Of a stretch of DNA of 9,303 bases, positions 5,718-9,303 are shown piece after piece (positions within the stretch are counted from its first letter, which is position 1; each line of letters opens with the position of its first letter). The notes under the pieces were generated by a model, which saw only the letters and a list, made by a program, of their open reading frames with translations, made no database searches and had not been told where the DNA came from. The DNA comes from an uncultured Oscillospiraceae bacterium (GTDB lineage: Bacteria; Bacillota; Clostridia; Oscillospirales; Oscillospiraceae). A program made the translations under genes and the position numbers. Location of the stretch: positions 1 to 9,303 of the forward strand of contig CANQKJ010000071.1 of the NCBI GenBank assembly GCA_947624465.1. The letters are read 5' to 3'.

Positions 5718-6566
5718 ATGGCTGATCTGAAGAACAAGTGCATCATCACCGTGGCCACCACCGGCGCGTGGCCCAAGAAGGAGAACAACCCCAACGTGCC
5801 CATGACCCCGGAGGAGATCTCCGAGGACGTGTACGCCTGCTGGAAGGCGGGCGCGGCCGTGGCCCATCTGCATATGCGGGACGACAACGGCAACGGCACC
5901 ATGGACCACAACAAGTTCGCCAAGACGGTGGAGCTGCTCCGCAAGAACCACCCCGACTGCGACATCATCCTGAACCTGACCACCTCCGGCGACCTGAACG
6001 CCACCGAGGAGACCCGCCAGATCCACCTGAAGGAGCTGCGCCCCGAGATGGGCTCCTATGACTGCGGCTCCATGAACTGGCTGCACACCAGCCTGTTCCT
6101 GAACCCCCCCAAGTTCCTGGAGGAACTGGGCAAGAATATGCAGGAGTGGGGCGTGAAACCCGAGATCGAGGCCTTTGACCCCGGCATGATCGCCAACGCC
6201 GCCTACTATCTGAAAAAGGGCGTGCTGAAGGCCCCCCTGCACTTCCAGTTCTGCATGGGCTGCGCCAACGGCATCCCCGGCAGCATGAAGAATCTGATCT
6301 TCATGAAGGAGACCATGGACCAGCTGTGCCCCGGCTCCACCTGGAGCTGCTTCGGCGTGGGCCACTCCGCCATGGAGATGCTCTACGGCGCCGTGGCCCT
6401 GGGCGGCCATATCCGCGTGGGCATGGAGGACAACGTGATGTACGCCAAGGGCGTTCTGGCGGACAGCAACAGCCAGTTCGTAGAGCGGGCCGTCCGGGTC
6501 ATCAAGGAATATGGCCGCCAGCCCGCCACCCCCGATGAGGCCCGCCAGATCCTCGGGCTCAAGTAA
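5718..6566 (+). CDS. BKACE (DUF849) beta-keto acid cleavage enzyme, probable triacetate:acetoacetate lyase (TAL)
   Basis: Enzymes of this family combine a beta-keto acid with acetyl-CoA to give acetoacetate and a new acyl-CoA. The 282-residue length is typical. The Zn-binding HLH motif (H50, H52) and E237 within GGHIRVGMEDN (229-239) are present, as are the TTGA loop (14-17) and the NLTTSG strand end (86-91). Where 3-keto-5-aminohexanoate cleavage enzyme (Kce) has the amine-binding glutamate after TGA, this protein has W18, so a substrate without an amino group is likely. Triacetate, the 5-oxo counterpart of the Kce substrate, fits: the products would be acetoacetate and acetoacetyl-CoA, which enter central acetate/butyrate metabolism. 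AAAGGA precedes ATG 5718. The gap to the upstream gene is 80 bases and holds a hairpin; the next frame starts eight bases after the stop. Confidence 0.92.
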   Translation: MADLKNKCIITVATTGAWPKKENNPNVPMTPEEISEDVYACWKAGAAVAHLHMRDDNGNGTMDHNKFAKTVELLRKNHPDCDIILNLTTSGDLNATEETRQIHLKELRPEMGSYDCGSMNWLHTSLFLNPPKFLEELGKNMQEWGVKPEIEAFDPGMIANAAYYLKKGVLKAPLHFQFCMGCANGIPGSMKNLIFMKETMDQLCPGSTWSCFGVGHSAMEMLYGAVALGGHIRVGMEDNVMYAKGVLADSNSQFVERAVRVIKEYGRQPATPDEARQILGLK

Positions 6567-6574
6567 GATCGTTC

Positions 6575-6766
6575 ATGAGCTGGGGCGTCAACCTGATGTA
6601 CTACCACTGTCCGGACTGCGGCAAAAAGTTCAAGTACGCGGAGGACCTGATCCCGTACTTCCAGGACCGGTTCGGCCGGTGCCCCGCCTGCGGCGCCGAG
6701 GGCGTCTTTGAGAAAAACGGCGCCCGCACCCTGGACGACTTCGAGTACGAGGAAGTCGAGGACTGA
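6575..6766 (+). CDS. Small zinc-ribbon protein, function unknown
   Basis: This 63-residue protein has two CPxCG knuckles, CPDCG (12-16) and CPACG (36-40), spaced as in a one-zinc ribbon, followed by a short acidic tail (FEYEEVED). It starts eight bases after the BKACE stop and is almost certainly translated from the same mRNA. The start is uncertain: ATG 6575 has no clear Shine-Dalgarno site, and ATG 6596, which would give a 56-residue protein beginning MYYHCPDCG, is an equally plausible start with the first knuckle near its N-terminus. Such mini-ribbons resemble FmdB or rubredoxin-like regulatory or adaptor proteins, but I cannot assign a function. Its place directly behind the last pathway enzyme suggests a link to the pathway or to metal handling by the Zn-dependent enzymes upstream. 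Confidence 0.78.
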   Translation: MSWGVNLMYYHCPDCGKKFKYAEDLIPYFQDRFGRCPACGAEGVFEKNGARTLDDFEYEEVED

Positions 6767-6785
6767 CAATTTGTTTTCGGTCAAA

Positions 6786-6831
6786 TACGGAACCGCCGGA
6801 CGGGAAGGTCCTTCCCGTCCGGCTGTCCGTA
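6786..6831 (+). repeat. Long near-perfect hairpin after the zinc-ribbon gene
   Basis: GCCGGACGGGAAG (6795-6807) pairs perfectly with CTTCCCGTCCGGC (6811-6823) around a three-base loop. Outside a small internal bulge, TACGGA (6786-6791) pairs with TCCGTA (6826-6831), giving a 46-base structure. It lies in the 98-base gap between the enzyme genes and the permeases. The following bases are CCGTTTCACC, not a T run, so intrinsic termination would be inefficient. It may reduce read-through into the permeases or protect the 3' end of the enzyme mRNA. Confidence 0.65.
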
Positions 6832-6864
6832 CCGTTTCACCCTGACCCGGAAAGGGGGCTCCTC

Positions 6865-7821
6865 ATGTCCGCCGCCGCGCAGCAGTCCGTCTCCCTGGCC
6901 ATCCAGCTGATCCTCATGGTGGGAGCCGGCATCCTGGCCGTCCGCCTGAAGATCGTCTCCGCCGACTTCGACAAGCCGCTGACCTCCTTCCTGATGAAGC
7001 TGTGCCTGCCCTGCATGATCGTCCGTTCCATGCTGGGGGACTTCTCCTGGGAGGAGCTTATCAACTGCGGCCGGCTGGTGGTCCTGGCGCTGATCCTGTG
7101 GGCGGTCACCTTCGCCGTGGGCCAGGGGCTGTACCTGGCCATGGGGAAGACCACCTCCGCCCGGCAGATGCGGTTCAGCTGTATGTATACCAACTTCACC
7201 TTCGTGGGCATCCCGGTGATGGAGGCCCTCTACGGCGACCAGGGCGTGTTCTACTTCGTGGTGTTCCTGGTGCCCTACCGGATGATCTATTACAGCTCCG
7301 CCGAGCCCTTCCTCTCCCCGCCGGGGGTGGAGCGCCGGAAAAAGACCCTGGCGGAGCAGATCAAGGGCTGGTTCTCCGCGCCGGTCATCGCCGTGTTCAT
7401 CGGCCTGATTCTGTACGTGACCCAGCTTCCCCTGCCCGTGCCGGTGTCCGGCGTCATCAACTCCCTGGGGGGCTGCGCTTCCCCGCTGGGGATGGTGCTG
7501 TGCGGTATCTCCCTCAGCCGGTACGACTTCAAAAAGCTGCTGAAGGTGAAGTATTTCCTCATCCCCCTGGTGCGCAACCTGGCCCTGCCGGCCCTGACCC
7601 TGGGGCTTTGCCTGCTGACCCGGCTGGATGCGGAGCTGGCCCACGTGGCTGTGATGTTCTCCGCCCTGCCGGTGCCCTCTCTGCTGGCGGCCTTCACCAT
7701 CCAGTACGACCCCGACCGGGAGAGCCAGTTCCAGGCGGCGGCCACGGTGCTGCTGTCCACCCTGTTCTCCGCGGTGACCATCCCCGTCTGGGCGGTGGCG
7801 CTGGCCCATCTGATCCCGTGA
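6865..7821 (+). CDS. AEC-family (auxin efflux carrier-like) membrane permease
   Basis: This is a 318-residue hydrophobic protein with about ten transmembrane helices in the two-repeat layout of the AEC family. The first helix spans about residues 9-27. The family motif TNFTFVGIPV (109-118) lies in the first half and SPLGMVLCGISLS (206-218) opens the second half, with a charged cytoplasmic loop (155-165, rich in R and K) between them. Characterised bacterial members carry malate, malonate or other organic acids, and plant relatives move auxin, an aromatic acid. In this cluster it could take up an aromatic substrate or export or exchange acid products; direction and substrate are inferred only from context. 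AAAGGGGG lies six bases before ATG 6865. It follows the long hairpin and probably depends on the upstream promoter, as no separate promoter was seen. Confidence 0.9.
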   Translation: MSAAAQQSVSLAIQLILMVGAGILAVRLKIVSADFDKPLTSFLMKLCLPCMIVRSMLGDFSWEELINCGRLVVLALILWAVTFAVGQGLYLAMGKTTSARQMRFSCMYTNFTFVGIPVMEALYGDQGVFYFVVFLVPYRMIYYSSAEPFLSPPGVERRKKTLAEQIKGWFSAPVIAVFIGLILYVTQLPLPVPVSGVINSLGGCASPLGMVLCGISLSRYDFKKLLKVKYFLIPLVRNLALPALTLGLCLLTRLDAELAHVAVMFSALPVPSLLAAFTIQYDPDRESQFQAAATVLLSTLFSAVTIPVWAVALAHLIP

Positions 7822-7886
7822 CCTGACCCTGAAAATTCGGACGCCTGTTCCTTTACATAGACAATCTGAACAACGAGGTGCTTTTC

Positions 7887-9113
7887 ATGAACAACTCCAC
7901 CCAAAAGCTGTCCATCCGCTGGCTCTATCTGGTCATCGGCACGGCCGCCATGCTCTTCGCCGGCATCATCTACGCCTGGTCCATCCTCCGCTCCCCCCTG
8001 GAGGCCGAGTTCGGCTGGGCCGCCAACAACATGGCCCTGAACTTCACCCTGACCATGTGCTTCTTCTGCATCGGCGCCTTTTTGGCCGGCATCCTGAGCA
8101 AGCGCCTGGGCGTGGCCGTGTCCGTCATCGCGGCCGGCCTCGTCGCCGCCGCCGGCCTGGTGCTGACCTCCACCCTGTCCGGCTCCAGCGTGGTGCTGCT
8201 GTACCTGTTCTACGGCATCATGGCGGGCACCGGCATCGGCTTTGCCTACAACGTCATCCTCTCCACCGTCAGCGCCTGGTTCCCCGACAAGAAGGGCCTC
8301 TGCTCCGGCGTGCTGCTCATGGGCTTCGGCGCCTCCGCCCTGGTGCTGGGCAATCTGGCCGGCTCCTTCATCCGCAATGCCGACATCGGCTGGCGGTTCG
8401 CCTTCCGCTTTTTGGGCATCTCCCTGGGGGTGGTGCTGGTGGTCGCCGGCCTCATCCTCCGCAAGCCCCCCGAGGGCACCCAGTTCCCCCAGCCCAAGGC
8501 CAAGGCCGCGGCCGGCGGCGAGAGCTTTGAGCCCCGGGACTTCACCACCCTGGAGATGATCCGTCGGCCCTCCTTCTGGATGGCCTTTGTGTGCATCGTG
8601 TTCCTGGCCGCCGTGGGCAACTCGGTCATCAGCTTCGCCAGCCAGCTGTCCCAGTCCGTGGGGGCCACGCTGGAGCTGGCCACCGTCCTGGTGGGCGTGC
8701 TGTCGGTGTGCAACGGCCTGGGCCGCATCCTCACCGGCGCGTTTTTCGACTCCCTGGGCCGCCGGATGACCATGCTGGCCGCCAATATCCTCACCATCGC
8801 CGCGGCGGGCATCACCCTGGTGGCCGTGCTGGTCCACTCCCTGCCGCTGTGTATCGTGGGCCTGTGCCTCACCGGATTGTCCTACGGCTCCTGCCCCACC
8901 GTCACCTCCGCGTTCACCTCCGCCTTCTACGGCACCAAGTACTTCCCCACCAACTTCTCCATCATGAACTTCAACCTGATGGGCGCCTCCTTCATGGCCA
9001 CCGCCTCCAGCGCCCTGCTCACCTCCTCCGGCGGGTATATCGCCCCCTTCATCCTGCTGCTGTGCCTGTCCGTGGCGGCCCTGGTGCTGAACCTGCTCAT
9101 CCGCAGGCCCTGA
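7887..9113 (+). CDS. MFS transporter of the OxlT-like (oxalate/formate antiporter) family
   Basis: This 408-residue permease has twelve predicted transmembrane helices split by a hydrophilic central loop (about 192-225). The first half carries GTGIGFAYN and AWFPDKKGLCSGVLLMGFG (114-148), typical of the OxlT/monocarboxylate branch. The second half carries the MFS signature GLGRILTGAFFDSLGRR (277-293). OxlT exchanges oxalate for formate, and relatives move small carboxylates. Exchange of a carboxylate product such as acetate or butyrate, or uptake of a phenolic, would suit this cluster but is not proven. ATG 7887 is chosen because GAGGTG (7875-7880) sits six bases upstream; the in-frame GTG at 7878 lies inside that site. 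The gap from the AEC gene is 65 bases without a clear promoter, and no strong terminator follows until 9248. Confidence 0.9.
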   Translation: MNNSTQKLSIRWLYLVIGTAAMLFAGIIYAWSILRSPLEAEFGWAANNMALNFTLTMCFFCIGAFLAGILSKRLGVAVSVIAAGLVAAAGLVLTSTLSGSSVVLLYLFYGIMAGTGIGFAYNVILSTVSAWFPDKKGLCSGVLLMGFGASALVLGNLAGSFIRNADIGWRFAFRFLGISLGVVLVVAGLILRKPPEGTQFPQPKAKAAAGGESFEPRDFTTLEMIRRPSFWMAFVCIVFLAAVGNSVISFASQLSQSVGATLELATVLVGVLSVCNGLGRILTGAFFDSLGRRMTMLAANILTIAAAGITLVAVLVHSLPLCIVGLCLTGLSYGSCPTVTSAFTSAFYGTKYFPTNFSIMNFNLMGASFMATASSALLTSSGGYIAPFILLLCLSVAALVLNLLIRRP

Positions 9114-9247
9114 TCTTGCCCCCTTCAAGCGCGCAAAAAGGCGCCCTTTCCGTGTAGGTGGCTGCTGATAAAGCACAAGACAAAATCCAACTTTTTATGA
9201 GGCAGTTACCCGAAAAGCGAGCCTAAGTGACAAAATCAAACAGACAG
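9114..9247 (+). promoter_or_regulatory. Gene-free trailer and possible leader RNA with a nine-residue mini-ORF
   Basis: A weak hairpin (AAAGG 9137-9141, CCTTT 9145-9149) follows the MFS stop but lacks a convincing T tract. From about 9160 the base composition turns clearly AT-rich compared with the genes to the left. ATG 9197 to TAA 9226 encodes MRQLPEKRA, which has no ribosome binding site of its own. GTGGCT (9158-9163) could pair with the left arm of the downstream terminator (9252-9257) in an alternative fold. Taken together this resembles a 5' leader, but I found no good promoter in it. Confidence 0.35.
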
Positions 9248-9283
9248 AAAAGGCCACGATTTGACAATCGTGGCCTTTTCTTA
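9248..9283 (+). terminator. Strong Rho-independent terminator directly upstream of a ribosome binding site
   Basis: AAAAGGCCACGATT (9248-9261) pairs perfectly over 14 bases with AATCGTGGCCTTTT (9266-9279) around a TGAC loop, and the T-rich tail TTTTCTT follows. It can end transcripts coming from the MFS gene. Because an SD sequence begins only six bases after this feature, it may also act as an attenuator for the gene beyond the window. Confidence 0.88.
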
Positions 9284-9288
9284 TGCAC

Positions 9289-9303
9289 AGGAGGTAAACC
9301 AAT
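9289..9303 (+). promoter_or_regulatory. Ribosome binding site and probable start of a gene beyond the right edge
   Basis: AGGAGG (9289-9294) is followed by a seven-base spacer and then AT (9302-9303) as the last two bases of the window. If the next base is G, a start codon begins at 9302. The spacing and the perfect SD make a plus-strand gene immediately beyond the edge likely, but nothing of its product can be seen. Confidence 0.6.

Noticed and set aside
5696..5724. TTGACA at 5696-5701 as a promoter for the BKACE gene
   Set aside because: The -10 position falls in the coding sequence and has no TATAAT-like element.
3661..6566. Carnitine degradation as the role of the dehydrogenase plus BKACE pair
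   Set aside because: That pathway uses the same two families but does not explain the SDR and the cyclase-family hydrolase in between, and no betaine or carnitine transporter is present.
7290..9176. 628-residue minus-strand frame antisense to both permeases
   Set aside because: It is a GC-rich shadow frame, low in complexity (G, Q, H, A), opposite two well-supported membrane protein genes.
9261..9287. TTGACA and TATGCA near the right edge as a promoter
   Set aside because: Spacing is only 15 bases, the -35 lies in the terminator loop, and transcription would begin in or beyond the ribosome binding site.

Overview
The window looks like chromosomal DNA of a GC-rich, anaerobic gut Firmicute of the Flavonifractor/Oscillospiraceae type. 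The pointers are strong AGGAGG-type ribosome binding sites, heavy use of C- and G-ending codons, Rho-independent terminators, an RF2 gene of Firmicute type, and the metabolic content. The genus is an inference; there is no rRNA or other decisive marker.

Left part (1-2027), all on the minus strand: the N-terminal half of prfB (RF2), cut by the window edge, with a good sigma-A promoter. Next to it, reading leftwards, are a family 2 membrane glycosyltransferase, a possible 31-residue small protein and a strong terminator. This block is not related to what follows. Positions 2028-2460 are a gene-free divergent intergenic region carrying the promoter and possible operators of the plus-strand cluster.

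Central part (2461-6766), all on the plus strand: an apparent operon encoding a small cupin, an SDR reductase, a 3-hydroxyacyl-CoA-dehydrogenase-like enzyme, a kynurenine-formamidase/cyclase-family hydrolase, a BKACE (DUF849) beta-keto acid cleavage enzyme and a small zinc-ribbon protein. The four enzymes match, family by family, the anaerobic phloroglucinol pathway known from Clostridium and Eubacterium: phloroglucinol reductase (PGR) makes dihydrophloroglucinol; dihydrophloroglucinol cyclohydrolase (DPGC) opens the ring to 3-hydroxy-5-oxohexanoate; a dehydrogenase (HOHDH) oxidises this to triacetate (3,5-dioxohexanoate); and triacetate:acetoacetate lyase (TAL) converts triacetate plus acetyl-CoA to acetoacetate and acetoacetyl-CoA. 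Phloroglucinol is the A-ring product of flavonoid breakdown, so this would be the lower half of gut flavonoid catabolism. The assignment rests on family membership, motif residues and gene set, not on a database search.

Right part (6865-9113): two permeases on the same strand, an AEC-family carrier and an OxlT-like MFS carrier. They probably move the substrate or the acid products, but neither substrate can be read from the sequence.

Right edge (about 9150-9303): the DNA becomes AT-rich, holds a nine-residue mini-ORF and a textbook terminator, and ends with a Shine-Dalgarno sequence two bases into a probable next start codon. With no room for a promoter between terminator and ribosome binding site, this looks like an attenuated leader, perhaps of an acquired gene.

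The least explained parts are the cupin, which lacks every canonical metal ligand, the zinc-ribbon protein inside the operon, the two intra-cluster hairpins and the right-edge leader.
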